A DNA stretch of 64,000 nt from Eubacterium sp. (GTDB lineage Bacteria; Bacillota; Clostridia; Lachnospirales; Lachnospiraceae), in NCBI GenBank assembly GCA_024690665.1, contig JAILOU010000002.1, positions 1-64,000 on the forward strand. Reading direction: 5' to 3'. A model generated the notes under the pieces. It saw only the letters and a program-made list of their open reading frames with translations. It had not been told where the DNA came from and searched no databases. A program made the position numbers and the translations under genes. Position 1 is the stretch's first letter; each line of letters begins with the position of its first letter. Below are positions 54,301 through 62,246 of the stretch, piece by piece.

Positions 54301-54924
54301 GATATTCGTGCGCTGGGTAATGTTAATGTAAATGCAATCGAGGATTACAAGGAATTGTCTGAACGATATGAGTTCCTGCTTGCACAAAAGAATGATCTTA
54401 CAGAGTCTGAAGAGAATTTACAGCGTATTATTGAGGAACTTGATACCGGAATGCGCAAGCAGTTTTCTGAAAAGTTTGTTGAGATTCAAAGAGAATTTGA
54501 TAAGGCGTTTAAATTACTCTTTGGAGGAGGTAAGGGAACCCTCGAACTCTTAGAAGGCGAAGATCTTCTTGAGACAGGTATTTCAATTATTGCACAGCCT
54601 CCGGGAAAGAAATTGCAAAACATGATGCAGCTTTCCGGTGGAGAGAAAGCCTTAACAGCCATCTCTCTTTTGTTTGCAATTCAGAACCTAAAGCCGTCGC
54701 CGTTTTGTCTTCTTGATGAGATTGAAGCGGCTCTGGATGATTCTAATGTTGGTCGATTCGCTGACTATCTGCATAAACTTACAAAAAATACGCAGTTTAT
54801 CGTTATTACACATAGACGTGGTACGATGGCGGCTGCGGATCGCTTGTATGGTATTACAATGCAGGAAAAGGGTATCTCAACCCTTGTGTCAGTTAACCTG
54901 ATAGAAAATGATCTTGATAATTAG
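51361..54924 (+). CDS. smc: Chromosome segregation ATPase SMC
   Basis: This 1187-residue condensin subunit folds back on itself. The N-terminal head has Walker [20 protein letters not shown] (from about residue 32). Two long coiled-coil arms flank the hinge (about 510-680; [10 protein letters not shown] at its end). The C-terminal head has the signature [16 protein letters not shown] and Walker [13 protein letters not shown]. The kleisin and ScpB genes are not nearby. The rnc-smc-ftsY order is conserved in Firmicutes. Confidence 0.98.
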   Translation: MYLKKIEIQGFKSFANKIKLDFHDGITGIVGPNGSGKSNIGDAVRWVLGEQRAKQLRGASMQDVIFAGTENRKPLSYASVSITLDNADHSLAIDFEEVTVTRRVYRSGESEYLINGAPCRLKDIHELFYDTGIGKEGYSIIGQGQIDRILSGKPEERRELFDEAAGIVKFKRRKATAQKKLEKEHENLLRVVDILTEQERQIGPLKRQSETARIYLTKKEQLKEIDVNMFLLELEEIARNMDKTENLLANSGKEYEETKDSYENTKQEYEKMQLAIEEMDREINDTRESINEIGLSKGRQAGNVNVLKEQIRSLEASKEQFHTRIDNMQRRIDEKAAELNTFDEEKNQITTELDKAKEQVAVANQEVSDVQAVIEDLSSQVEEKKSFIIRLLNQKASIKADQQRHATMIEQVNIRKAQMTTGLLTHKGEEQSLSESCADAEQKYDEITKKLTEQKNELQKTEQMREKQKKDLSAAHSEREQLNGERQKIMSRLEALKNIAERYEGYGNSIKRVMEQKDSNKGIHGVVADLISVDKKYETAIETALGGNIQNIVTEDEKTAKQMIAYLKEHRYGRATFLPLTSVGKETEDRSDKPYLKEPGAIGLASSLVKAKEIYDGVIRHLLGRIVIVDTIDHALALAKKYSYTLHIVTVEGEYLRPGGSISGGAFKNNSNLLGRNREIDQLTKKLEELQKKSRDVKNRLEDLVVARDLLKEDLASMNDKVQNLSIEQHEAMLDRDSLRSQMKEAKDAYERLQKEQKDIDEQLSQIKKDSEAAQVKMQEAIDSEEKTNAEIADIEAKVAEHTKTLEEKQQVAAQLSLAEASVKQRVEFVDQNIERTMREAVSLKEEKYNIEKEYKESDSKMEEKRIQIEEQEKEIAGSDVTAQKLNDKLVEFMKQKDQMIADNKGFFEKREQLSEHMSALDKELFRLNSMKERLEETQEKRIAYMWAEYELTMHSAKELRNEELNDLAGMKTQATQIKSDIRALGNVNVNAIEDYKELSERYEFLLAQKNDLTESEENLQRIIEELDTGMRKQFSEKFVEIQREFDKAFKLLFGGGKGTLELLEGEDLLETGISIIAQPPGKKLQNMMQLSGGEKALTAISLLFAIQNLKPSPFCLLDEIEAALDDSNVGRFADYLHKLTKNTQFIVITHRRGTMAAADRLYGITMQEKGISTLVSVNLIENDLDN

Positions 54925-54935
54925 CGGAGGAAATG

Positions 54936-55889
54936 ATGAGCGAAGAACTTGTAAATAACCAGCCGGAAGAGAAAAAAGGTTTTTTTGCCAGACTGGTAAA
55001 AGGTCTTACAAAGACGCGTAACAATATCGTAAATGGATTTGAATCGGTATTTAGCGGATTCTCCAAGATTGACGAAGAGTTTTACGAAGAACTTGAAGAA
55101 ATCTTGATTATGGGCGATATCGGAGTGCGTGCAACAGAAGAAATCCTGGATTCTCTTCGGGAAAAAGTAAAAGAAAATCATATCAAAGAGCCGATGGATT
55201 GTAAGCAGCTTTTAATGGACTCCATCAAAGAACAGATGGATGTTGGAGAAGCGGCTTATCGATTTGAATCTGAAACATCTGTTGTGCTGGTTGTAGGTGT
55301 TAATGGCGTAGGAAAGACAACTTCGGTAGGAAAACTTGCCAAGAAATTAAAAGACCAGAATAAGAAAGTTGTACTTGCAGCGGCAGATACTTTCCGTGCG
55401 GCAGCAAAAGAACAGCTTGAAGAATGGTCAAACCGCGCAGGCGTAGAGATGATATCCGGACAGGAAGGTGCAGACCCGGCTTCGGTTGTCTATGATGCAA
55501 CGCAAGCGGCAAAGGCACGAGGAGCAGATGTTCTGTTATGTGATACCGCCGGAAGACTTCACAATAAGAAGAACCTGATGGAAGAGCTTAAGAAAATCAA
55601 TCGAATCTTGGAGCGTGAGTATCCGGATGCATATCGTGAGACACTGGTAGTCCTTGATAGTACAACAGGACAAAATGCGCTCGCACAGGCAAAAGAGTTT
55701 AAAGAAGCAGCTGATCTTAGCGGTATTATTTTGACGAAGATGGATGGTACGGCTAAGGGTGGCATTGCGGTTGCTATTCAGTCTGAACTTGGCATTCCGG
55801 TAAAATATATCGGTGTCGGAGAACAGGTAGAAGATCTTGAAAAATTTGATTCCGATGCATTTGTTGATGCATTGTTTGATGTGAAATAG
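54936..55889 (+). CDS. ftsY: Signal recognition particle receptor FtsY
   Basis: This 317-residue SRP receptor GTPase has a very short acidic N-terminal region and a full NG domain: GVNGVGKTTSVGKLA (G1), AADTFRAAAKEQL, DTAGRLHNKKNL and TKMDGTAKGG. It pairs with Ffh, encoded 1.6 kb downstream, to deliver ribosomes to the membrane. ATGATG at 54933/54936 follows GGAGG; the second has the better spacing. Confidence 0.97.
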   Translation: MSEELVNNQPEEKKGFFARLVKGLTKTRNNIVNGFESVFSGFSKIDEEFYEELEEILIMGDIGVRATEEILDSLREKVKENHIKEPMDCKQLLMDSIKEQMDVGEAAYRFESETSVVLVVGVNGVGKTTSVGKLAKKLKDQNKKVVLAAADTFRAAAKEQLEEWSNRAGVEMISGQEGADPASVVYDATQAAKARGADVLLCDTAGRLHNKKNLMEELKKINRILEREYPDAYRETLVVLDSTTGQNALAQAKEFKEAADLSGIILTKMDGTAKGGIAVAIQSELGIPVKYIGVGEQVEDLEKFDSDAFVDALFDVK

Positions 55890-55903
55890 GAGGCGAGTGT
55901 CAG

Positions 55904-57115
55904 ATGTTGACATTGCAAAGTTTTGAGCAGGCAAGTGAAATCGTAAAGCAGGTTACGCTTGAGACAAAACTTACATATAGTGAATTTTTTAGTGAGCAGA
56001 CCGGTAATAAAGTGTACTTTAAACCGGAGAATCTGCAATTTACCGGAGCTTATAAAGTTCGTGGTGCGTATTATAAGATTAGTACGCTCTCGGAAGAGGA
56101 ACGAAAGCTTGGACTGATTACCGCATCTGCCGGCAATCATGCACAGGGCGTCGCATATGCAGCGCAGCGATTTGGTGTGAAAGCCACAATCGTCATGCCG
56201 ACTTCTACGCCGCTCATTAAGGTAAACAGAACCAAAAGCTATGGTGCAGAAGTTATCTTAAAAGGTGATGTCTATGACGAAGCCTGCGCTTATGCACTCG
56301 AGCTTGCAGATGAAAAAGGATATACGTTTATTCATCCATTTGACGATCCTGTAGTGGCTACCGGTCAGGGTACGATTGCGATGGAAATCTTTAAGGAACT
56401 TCCACTTGTCGAATATATTCTTGTGCCGGTAGGCGGTGGCGGACTCGCAACCGGTGTATCCACACTTGCCAAATTATTGAATCCGAAGATAAAAGTCATC
56501 GGTGTGGAACCGGTAGGAGCAGCTTGTTTAAAGGAATCGCTTAAGAATAAGCAGGTTACGACATTAACAGGCGTAAATACCATTGCAGACGGTACCGCAG
56601 TGCAGACTCCGGGAGAAAAGATTTTCCCGTATCTGCAGGAGAATCTGGATGATATCATTACCGTAGAGGACGATGAACTTGTTGTTGCATTTTTGGATAT
56701 GGTAGAAAATCATAAGATGATTGTCGAAAACTCCGGACTTCTTACAGTGGCAGCACTGAAGCATCTTGGTGTAAAGGATAAAAAGATTGTCTCAATCCTT
56801 AGCGGTGGCAATATGGATGTAATCACCATGTCTTCTGTTGTACAGCAGGGATTAATCTTCCGTGATCGTATTTTCACAGTATCAGTACTTCTTCCGGATA
56901 AACCGGGTGAATTATCACGCGTGGCAAAAGTAATTGCCGATGTACAGGGAAATGTAATCAAACTGGAACATAACCAGTTTATCACGACCAATCGTAATGC
57001 AGCAGTGGAACTTCGTATTACGATGGAGGCATTTGGAACAGAACACAAAAAGAAAATTCTAAAAACATTAGAACAAAATGGATATAAGCCTAGAGAAGTA
57101 CAGGCGTTATTATAA
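55904..57115 (+). CDS. ilvA: Threonine ammonia-lyase
   Basis: This 403-residue PLP enzyme deaminates threonine to 2-oxobutanoate. The PLP lysine is in TGAYKVRGAYYKI; SAGNHAQGVAYAA and GGGGLATGVSTLAKLL (phosphate site) follow. A C-terminal ACT-like domain (about 325-403) starts with FTVSVLLPDKPGELSRVA. The short form with one ACT domain occurs both as biosynthetic IlvA and catabolic TdcB in Clostridia, so the pathway is uncertain. It sits between the SRP genes without obvious functional connection. Confidence 0.92.
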   Translation: MLTLQSFEQASEIVKQVTLETKLTYSEFFSEQTGNKVYFKPENLQFTGAYKVRGAYYKISTLSEEERKLGLITASAGNHAQGVAYAAQRFGVKATIVMPTSTPLIKVNRTKSYGAEVILKGDVYDEACAYALELADEKGYTFIHPFDDPVVATGQGTIAMEIFKELPLVEYILVPVGGGGLATGVSTLAKLLNPKIKVIGVEPVGAACLKESLKNKQVTTLTGVNTIADGTAVQTPGEKIFPYLQENLDDIITVEDDELVVAFLDMVENHKMIVENSGLLTVAALKHLGVKDKKIVSILSGGNMDVITMSSVVQQGLIFRDRIFTVSVLLPDKPGELSRVAKVIADVQGNVIKLEHNQFITTNRNAAVELRITMEAFGTEHKKKILKTLEQNGYKPREVQALL

Positions 57116-57120
57116 AAAGT

Positions 57121-57154
57121 TGGCGGTGTAAAGAAAAAATACTTGACACCGCCA
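57121..57154 (+). terminator. Hairpin after ilvA, overlapping the ylxM promoter
   Basis: TGGCGGTGT (57121-57129) pairs perfectly with ACACCGCCA (57146-57154) around a 16-base loop. Its right arm overlaps the -35 box of the next promoter. The following bases are only partly T, so termination would be weak. Confidence 0.45.
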
Positions 57155-57171
57155 TTGGTATTTAGTAACAT
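57143..57171 (+). promoter_or_regulatory. Sigma-A promoter for the ylxM-ffh unit
   Basis: TTGACA (57143-57148), a 17-base spacer and TAACAT (57166-57171) lie 30 bases before the ylxM ATG. The transcript start this predicts rules out an in-frame ATG at 57177 as the start codon. Confidence 0.65.
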
Positions 57172-57200
57172 AGCATATGTACGAAATGAGGCAATGCGTA

Positions 57201-57533
57201 ATGGATGAAAAGATAAGACAGACTTACTTATATGATTTTTATGGAGAATTATTAAAGGAACGTCAGCGTATGATCTTTGAAGATTATGTGCTTAATGATT
57301 TATCGTTATCAGAGATTGCGGCAGATGAAGGAATTACCCGCCAGGGAGTACACGATATGGTAAAGCGGTGTACACAGACGCTTGAAGGGTATGAGCAAAA
57401 GCTTCACCTGTTAGAACGCTTCATGAAGATTCGTAAGCAGATTGGAACAATCCAGAAACTTACACAACAAGATGACAAGCAGTCACTTGAGAAGATCCGT
57501 AAGATTTCACAGCTTATTTTGGAGGAACTATAG
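57201..57533 (+). CDS. ylxM: YlxM family HTH protein, SRP-associated
   Basis: This 110-residue protein has a sigma-region-4-like helix-turn-helix (QRMIFEDYVLNDLSLSEIAADEGITRQGVHDMVKR). YlxM is encoded directly before ffh in most Firmicutes and has been shown to interact with SRP and affect its GTPase. The ffh ATG is at the base after the stop. Start 57201 is chosen because of GAGG upstream and the promoter position. Confidence 0.92.
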   Translation: MDEKIRQTYLYDFYGELLKERQRMIFEDYVLNDLSLSEIAADEGITRQGVHDMVKRCTQTLEGYEQKLHLLERFMKIRKQIGTIQKLTQQDDKQSLEKIRKISQLILEEL

Positions 57534-58886
57534 ATGGCATTTGACAGCTTAACCGATAAACTTCAAAATGTTTTTAAAAATCTTCGTAGTAAAGGAAAAC
57601 TTACGGAAGATGATGTTAAGGCAGCGCTCAAGGAAGTGAAGCTGGCTTTGCTTGAAGCCGATGTTAACTTTCGTGTTGTGAAACAGTTTGTGAAAGATGT
57701 TCAGGAACGAGCAATCGGTCAGGATGTCATGAGCGGACTGAATCCGGGACAGATGGTCATTAAGATCGTTAACGAAGAGATGGTAAAGCTCATGGGTTCT
57801 GAGACAACCGAGCTGACATACCGTCCGGGTCAGGAAAAGACCGTGATTATGATGTGTGGTCTGCAAGGTGCCGGTAAGACAACAACGACAGCGAAGCTTG
57901 CAGGGAAGATGAAGGTAAAGGGTAAGAACCCGCTTTTGGTAGCCTGCGATGTATATCGTCCGGCCGCAGTTGAGCAGCTGAAGATTAATGGTGAGAAACA
58001 GGGCGTGGAAGTCTTTGCCATGGGAACCAGTCACTCACCGGTAGATATTGCGAAGGCAGCAATTGAACATGCCAATAAGAATGGCAATCATGTCATTATA
58101 TTAGATACAGCCGGTCGTCTTCATGTAGATGAAGAGATGATGGATGAGCTTAAAGCAATTAAAGAACAGGTAGATGTCGCACAGACACTTCTGGTTGTGG
58201 ATTCCATGACAGGTCAGGATGCCGTGAATGTTGCATCCACATTTGAAGAACAGATTGGAATTGACGGTGTTATTCTTACAAAGCTCGATGGTGACACAAG
58301 AGGTGGTGCCGCACTTTCCATCCGTGCCGTAACCGGCAAGCCGATTCTGTTTGTCGGAATGGGCGAGAAGTTATCTGATCTGGAGCAGTTTTATCCGGAT
58401 CGTATGGCTTCAAGAATCCTTGGAATGGGAGATGTGCTGACATTAATTGAGAAGGCACAGGATTCTATTGATGAGGAAAAAGCGAAGGAAATGGAGAAAC
58501 GCTTTAAAAAAGCGGAGTTTAGTTTTGACGACTATCTAGAATCCATGAACCAGATGAAAAAACTTGGTGGACTTTCGAGTGTGCTTTCTATGATGCCGGG
58601 AGTGAATGCTTCACAGCTTGGCGATATAGAAAATGCAATGGATGACAAGAAGATGAAACGCATTGAAGGTATCATTTATTCTATGACACCGGAAGAAAGA
58701 GCGAATCCGAATATCTTAAATCCAAGCAGAAAGCAAAGAATTGCCAAGGGTGCAGGTGTTGACATCGCAGATGTGAATCGACTTGTAAAACAGTTTGAGC
58801 AGGCCCGTAAGATGATGAAGCAGATGCCGAACATGATGGGCAAGCGTGGCAGAGGTAGAAAAGGAATGTTTAATTTTCCTTTCTAA
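57534..58886 (+). CDS. ffh: Signal recognition particle protein Ffh
   Basis: This 450-residue SRP54 GTPase binds signal peptides and SRP RNA. The NG domain shows GLQGAGKTTTTAKLAGKM (G1), CDVYRPAAVEQL, DTAGRLHVDEEMM and TKLDGDTRGGAAL. The C-terminal methionine-rich M domain (about 300-435) includes MMPGVNASQLG and ends in MMKQMPNMMGKRGRGRKG. Length is normal. The SRP RNA gene was not seen in the window. Confidence 0.98.
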   Translation: MAFDSLTDKLQNVFKNLRSKGKLTEDDVKAALKEVKLALLEADVNFRVVKQFVKDVQERAIGQDVMSGLNPGQMVIKIVNEEMVKLMGSETTELTYRPGQEKTVIMMCGLQGAGKTTTTAKLAGKMKVKGKNPLLVACDVYRPAAVEQLKINGEKQGVEVFAMGTSHSPVDIAKAAIEHANKNGNHVIILDTAGRLHVDEEMMDELKAIKEQVDVAQTLLVVDSMTGQDAVNVASTFEEQIGIDGVILTKLDGDTRGGAALSIRAVTGKPILFVGMGEKLSDLEQFYPDRMASRILGMGDVLTLIEKAQDSIDEEKAKEMEKRFKKAEFSFDDYLESMNQMKKLGGLSSVLSMMPGVNASQLGDIENAMDDKKMKRIEGIIYSMTPEERANPNILNPSRKQRIAKGAGVDIADVNRLVKQFEQARKMMKQMPNMMGKRGRGRKGMFNFPF

Positions 58887-58945
58887 ATAAATGTGCTAAT
58901 TGACACACTTTTATAGATTATTTGAAAGGCAGGTGAATCAATACA

Positions 58946-59191
58946 ATGGCAGTAAAAATCAGATTAAGAAGAATGGGACAGAAGAAAGCTCCTTTTTATA
59001 GAATCGTAGTTGCTGATTCTAGATCTCCAAGAGATGGTAAGTTCATCGAGGAAATCGGAACTTATGACCCAACACAGGAGCCTACAGCTATCAGCGTTAA
59101 TGAAGAATTAGCAAAGAAATGGTTAGGTAACGGCGCTCAGCCAACTCAGAGAGTTGAAGCGATCTTTAAGCAGGCCGGAATCGAAAAGTAG
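58946..59191 (+). CDS. rpsP: 30S ribosomal protein S16
   Basis: This 81-residue ribosomal protein starts [21 protein letters not shown], the universal S16 signature, and ends at the conserved [25 protein letters not shown] precedes the ATG. It starts the standard rpsP-khpA-rimM-trmD group. Confidence 0.98.
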   Translation: MAVKIRLRRMGQKKAPFYRIVVADSRSPRDGKFIEEIGTYDPTQEPTAISVNEELAKKWLGNGAQPTQRVEAIFKQAGIEK

Positions 59192-59211
59192 GATTGTGAG
59201 GTGTCCCTTAA

Positions 59212-59442
59212 ATGAAAGAATTAGTAGAAGTAATCGCAAAATCACTTGTAGATGAACCTGACGAAGTTGTTGTAACAGAGACAGTAAATGAGAAGTCTAT
59301 TCTCTTAGAACTTCATGTTGCGCAAAAAGATATGGGCAAGGTGATTGGCAAACAGGGACGCATTGCCAAGGCAATCCGCTCTGTAGTTAAGGCAGCAGCC
59401 TCAAAAGACGATAAGAAAGTTATTGTCGAAATTGTACAGTAA
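59212..59442 (+). CDS. khpA: KH-domain RNA-binding protein KhpA (YlqC)
   Basis: This 76-residue single KH domain has the RNA-contact loop GKVIGKQGRIAKAIRSV. KhpA, often with KhpB, binds many RNAs and affects division and cell elongation in Firmicutes. It sits between rpsP and rimM as in most Gram-positive bacteria. Confidence 0.95.
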   Translation: MKELVEVIAKSLVDEPDEVVVTETVNEKSILLELHVAQKDMGKVIGKQGRIAKAIRSVVKAAASKDDKKVIVEIVQ

Positions 59443-59446
59443 TCAT

Positions 59447-59484
59447 AAATCCCTTTCCAAACGGAAGGGGATTTTCTGTTTTTA
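59447..59484 (+). terminator. Hairpin with T tract between khpA and rimM
   Basis: AAATCCCTTTCC (59447-59458) pairs with GGAAGGGGATTT (59463-59474), one G-U, loop AAAC. The interrupted T tract following runs almost into the rimM ribosome-binding site, so it may partially terminate and set the ribosomal-protein to maturation-factor ratio. Confidence 0.65.
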
Positions 59485-59495
59485 GGAGAGTTCAT

Positions 59496-60005
59496 ATGGA
59501 TGATATGTTACAGGTTGGAGTGATCGCCAATACACATGGTATTCGAGGCGAGGTAAAGGTATTTCCGACAACAGATGATATAAAACGATTTGGAAAGTTA
59601 AAAGAAGTCTATCTTGATACAGGTAAGGAAAAACTTCTTATGAAGATAAAAGCGGTTCGGTACCAGAAGAATATGGTCATTGTTAAATTTGATGGTGTTG
59701 ACAATATTAACGATATCGAGAAGTATAAAAGCTGCGGACTGTGGGTAACACGCGAGAACGCTGTAAAATTAAAAAAAGACGAGTATTTTATTGCAGATAT
59801 GATTGGCATGAAGGTTACGTCAGATGAAGGCGAAGAACTAGGAGAACTCATCGATGTCATTCAGACGGGAGCCAATGATGTCTATGTGGTAAAAGGAAAA
59901 GATAACGCAGAATTATTGATTCCGGCTATTAAGCAATGCATTTTAAATGTTGATATTGAGGCAATGACAATGGAAGTTCATCTGCTTGATGGACTTCGTG
60001 ATTAA
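59496..60005 (+). CDS. rimM: 16S rRNA processing protein RimM
   Basis: This 169-residue ribosome maturation factor binds S19 and the 30S head. The N-terminal beta-barrel has VGVIANTHGIRGEVKVFP; the C-terminal PRC-barrel domain has DLIGM-like ADMIGMKVTSDEGEELG and ELLIPAIKQCILNVD. AGGAGAG precedes the ATG. Confidence 0.96.
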   Translation: MDDMLQVGVIANTHGIRGEVKVFPTTDDIKRFGKLKEVYLDTGKEKLLMKIKAVRYQKNMVIVKFDGVDNINDIEKYKSCGLWVTRENAVKLKKDEYFIADMIGMKVTSDEGEELGELIDVIQTGANDVYVVKGKDNAELLIPAIKQCILNVDIEAMTMEVHLLDGLRD

Positions 60006-60014
60006 GGAGAAACC

Positions 60015-60755
60015 ATGAAGTACTACATTTTAACAATCTTTCCGGAAATGGTGGAACAGGTGCTTTCTACAAGCATACTTGGAAAAGCAGCAGACAAGGG
60101 AATCATTTCCTTTGAAGCTGTAAATATTCGTGATTATACCTTAGATAAACATAAAAAAACGGATGATTATCCGTATGGCGGCGGTGCAGGCATGGTGATG
60201 AGTGCGCAGCCGATTTATGATGCACATAGAGCGATTGTCAACAAGGCAGGTCATCCGATTCGCACAATTTATCTGACGCCGCAAGGTCGTGTTTTTAACC
60301 AGCCTATGGCAAAGGAATATGCCCGGGAAGAAGACCTTATCTTTTTATGCGGTCATTATGAAGGAATTGACGAGCGTGTGCTTGAAGAAATTGTGACGGA
60401 TTATGTTTCTATTGGAGATTATGTACTTACGGGCGGAGAATTGCCGGCTGTTGTTATGATTGATGCGATTTCACGCATGGTGCCGGGAGTGCTGACGAAT
60501 GAAGAATCCGGGATTAATGAATCTCTCGAGGGAAATTTGTTAGAACATCCACAATATACAAGACCTGCTGAATGGAACGGAAAGAAGGTGCCGGATATCT
60601 TGCTTTCGGGAGATCATGCGAAAGTCGATCAGTGGAGACATGAACAGTCACTTATTAGAACAGCAAAGGCTAGACCGGAACTTTTAAATAAGGCAGAATT
60701 GAGCGATAAAGATGTCATATTCTTGAAACAAAACCAGTTATATCCCGAAAAATAA
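60015..60755 (+). CDS. trmD: tRNA (guanine-37-N1)-methyltransferase TrmD
   Basis: This 246-residue SPOUT methyltransferase modifies G37 of tRNA, preventing frameshifts. The knotted SAM site is formed by LCGHYEGIDERV and SIGDYVLTGGELPAVVMID; DDYPYGGGAGMVM is near residue 52. AAGGAG lies before the ATG, ten bases after rimM. The rplS gene that normally follows is not present. Confidence 0.97.
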   Translation: MKYYILTIFPEMVEQVLSTSILGKAADKGIISFEAVNIRDYTLDKHKKTDDYPYGGGAGMVMSAQPIYDAHRAIVNKAGHPIRTIYLTPQGRVFNQPMAKEYAREEDLIFLCGHYEGIDERVLEEIVTDYVSIGDYVLTGGELPAVVMIDAISRMVPGVLTNEESGINESLEGNLLEHPQYTRPAEWNGKKVPDILLSGDHAKVDQWRHEQSLIRTAKARPELLNKAELSDKDVIFLKQNQLYPEK

Positions 60756-60828
60756 TAAATAGGTACTATAAAAATATAGTAAGATAGTTTTGTCTTTAAA
60801 AATAAAAGAAAAATAAAGATAATTAAAA

Positions 60829-60856
60829 TTGCATTAAACAAAAAAGTATATTATGA
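60829..60856 (+). promoter_or_regulatory. Candidate promoter before the small membrane-protein genes
   Basis: TTGCAT (60829-60834) and TATGAT (60851-60856) are 16 bases apart in the very AT-rich gap after trmD, about 35 bases before the ATG. Confidence 0.5.
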
Positions 60857-60891
60857 TAGATGAAGTATAGTAGGGAAAGGAGTATAAATAA

Positions 60892-61143
60892 ATGACGTCA
60901 ATGGGACCAATAATGATGATTATTTGGCTTATTGGTTTAGCAATCTGGGTTGTATGTTTGATTGTGAATATTAAATTAGCCATTAAGAAGAATCGTAGCG
61001 TTGCAGCATGGGTTGTTTTGAGCATTTTCTTCTCATGGATTGCACTGATTGTTTTGGCAATTTTGAAGCCGCTTCCAAGTGCTGATGAGGTTGAGCAACT
61101 TAGGAGAGAAGTGGATGCACTTAAGACGAATTCAAATCGCTAA
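60892..61143 (+). CDS. Small membrane protein, copy 1 of a tandem pair
   Basis: This 83-residue protein has two predicted membrane helices (about 5-26 and 38-58), a short basic turn KKNRSV between them, and a charged C-terminal helix (ADEVEQLRREVDALK) that may form a coiled coil. AAAGGAG lies upstream. It is not recognised as a named family. The following gene is a clear paralogue. Membrane localization is likely and function unknown. Confidence 0.8.
   Translation: MTSMGPIMMIIWLIGLAIWVVCLIVNIKLAIKKNRSVAAWVVLSIFFSWIALIVLAILKPLPSADEVEQLRREVDALKTNSNR
60985..61080 (+). repeat. Tandem duplication, left unit
   Basis: These 96 bases match 61282-61377 at 93 positions, while the sequence on either side of the two blocks diverges clearly. 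It covers the loop and second membrane helix of the paralogous proteins. Confidence 0.9.
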
Positions 61144-61209
61144 TAATAAACAAATAAATTTTGTTGAAATTTATCAAGTTCAAATTATAAAAATGGAGGG
61201 TAAAATATT

Positions 61210-61440
61210 ATGATGATAATTGGAATTGTTAGTTTTATTATTTGGATTGTATGCTTGATTGCAAATATTAAGCTTGCTACTAAGAAGAATCGTAGCGTTG
61301 CAGCATGGGTTATTTTAAGTATTTTCTTCTCATGGATTGCACTGATTGTTTTGGCAATTTTGAAGCCGCTTCCAAGTAAGGAGGAAGTAGAGCAGCTTAA
61401 GAGAGAAGTTGATTCTCTTAAAGCAAATCAGAATCAGTAA
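61210..61440 (+). CDS. Small membrane protein, copy 2 of a tandem pair
   Basis: This 76-residue paralogue of the preceding protein has the same two-helix plan and an almost identical middle (KKNRSVAAWVILSIFFSWIA), but different N- and C-terminal ends (KEEVEQLKREVDSLKANQNQ). GGAGGG precedes the ATG (ATGATG; start 61210 or 61213). Its own terminator follows. The two may form a homo- or hetero-oligomer; function unknown. Confidence 0.8.
   Translation: MMIIGIVSFIIWIVCLIANIKLATKKNRSVAAWVILSIFFSWIALIVLAILKPLPSKEEVEQLKREVDSLKANQNQ
61282..61377 (+). repeat. Tandem duplication, right unit
   Basis: This is the second copy of the 96-base block at 60985-61080, differing only at three positions within the ATTTTAAGT segment. 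Confidence 0.9.
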
Positions 61441-61442
61441 TT

Positions 61443-61489
61443 ATTTAGATGGAGATATTCAAATTGAGTATCTCCATCTAAATAGTTTT
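61443..61489 (+). terminator. Terminator after the tandem membrane-protein genes
   Basis: A perfect 15-bp stem (61443-61457 with 61469-61483), with an 11-base loop, is followed by AGTTTTGTT. Confidence 0.78.
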
Positions 61490-61528
61490 GTTATGGAAAG
61501 AATGGAATTTTGAAAGGAAAGATATGAA

Positions 61529-61942
61529 ATGAAATATTGTAAGAATTGTGGAAAAGATTTATTAGATACAGCAGATTTTTGCCCGGCATGTGGTACCAAA
61601 AGTGGTATGGGAAACAACTATTGCTTTGCATGTGGAGCACAGACAAATCCTGGACAGATGATTTGCACAAACTGTGGAACGGCGACGAATAAAACAGCTG
61701 CCGGAACTGGTGGAAAATCAAAGCTTGCTGCAGGATTATTGGGAATCTTTTTGGGACAGCTCGGTATTCACAACTTTTACCTTGGTTATACAAAAAGAGG
61801 CGTTATTCAGCTTGTATTAACACTTGCATTTTGCTGGACATTTGCGGTACCGCTTGCAATGTGGATCTGGGGACTGGTAGAAGGTATTCAGTGTCTCACC
61901 GGTAAGATGGTAGATGCAAACGGTAATGAATTGGTCGACTAA
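61529..61942 (+). CDS. TM2-domain membrane protein with two N-terminal zinc ribbons
   Basis: This 137-residue protein has two CxxC-CxxC zinc ribbons (C4, C7, C18, C21 and C32, C35, C46, C49), a flexible GTGGKSK linker, and a C-terminal TM2 domain (two helices, GLLGIFLGQLGIHNFYLGY, then CWTFAVPLAMWIWGLVEG). TM2 proteins with zinc ribbons are common in Clostridia and lack a defined role. AGGAAAG precedes the ATG. It lies just after the small membrane-protein pair and may act with it. Confidence 0.88.
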   Translation: MKYCKNCGKDLLDTADFCPACGTKSGMGNNYCFACGAQTNPGQMICTNCGTATNKTAAGTGGKSKLAAGLLGIFLGQLGIHNFYLGYTKRGVIQLVLTLAFCWTFAVPLAMWIWGLVEGIQCLTGKMVDANGNELVD

Positions 61943-61950
61943 GAATTATT

Positions 61951-62078
61951 TTTAACTCAGTCGGGGTACAAGCTCCGACTGAGTTAAACGCTCCGCGAGG
62001 ATGCGCACGGATTCGGACAGGAATTTGTCTGCTGAAGCAGACCCGAATCCGGCGCGCAAGACTCGCGAGCGAGTCTTG
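61951..62078 (+). repeat. Three-hairpin GC-rich intergenic element (long copy)
   Basis: Three consecutive strong stems fill 128 bases. Stem 1 (61951-61966 with 61973-61988) is 16 bp with one G-U and loop TACAAG. Stem 2 pairs CGGATTCGG (62008-62016) with CCGAATCCG (62043-62051), extended by GCGC pairs, and encloses GTCTGC-TGAA-GCAGAC (62027-62042). Stem 3 pairs CAAGACTCGC (62057-62066) with GCGAGTCTTG (62069-62078). There is no plausible coding frame on either strand. A deleted copy lies at 46020-46062. It could be a REP/MITE-like repeat or a structured 3' UTR or small RNA. Confidence 0.65.
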
Positions 62079-62090
62079 ACATATATTGAG

Positions 62091-62121
62091 AAAGCAAGGT
62101 CAATTTTGGCCTTGCTTTTTT
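62091..62121 (+). terminator. Terminator downstream of the three-hairpin element
   Basis: AAAGCAAGGTCA (62091-62102) pairs with TGGCCTTGCTTT (62107-62118), one G-U, followed by T residues. It probably ends the TM2 transcript including the three-hairpin block. The remaining 62122-62246 holds only an AT-rich leader with a TATAAT at 62185-62190 and a sigma-28-like TGCGATAT at 62180-62187. Confidence 0.85.
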
Positions 62122-62246
62122 GTTTGGAAATGTTTTCCGTGAAAAAAGTCCTAGAAACAGCGAAAAAACCTTGATTTTATGCGATATAATGGATAAAATA
62201 AACATGTATATATGTGTTTTGCTTTATATAACGGGGATGTGATGAT

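Noticed and set aside
62162..62190. Sigma-28 or sigma-A promoter before the HExxH gene
   Set aside because: TGCGATAT and TATAAT overlap but neither has a convincing -35 at the right distance, so it was only mentioned in the terminator entry.
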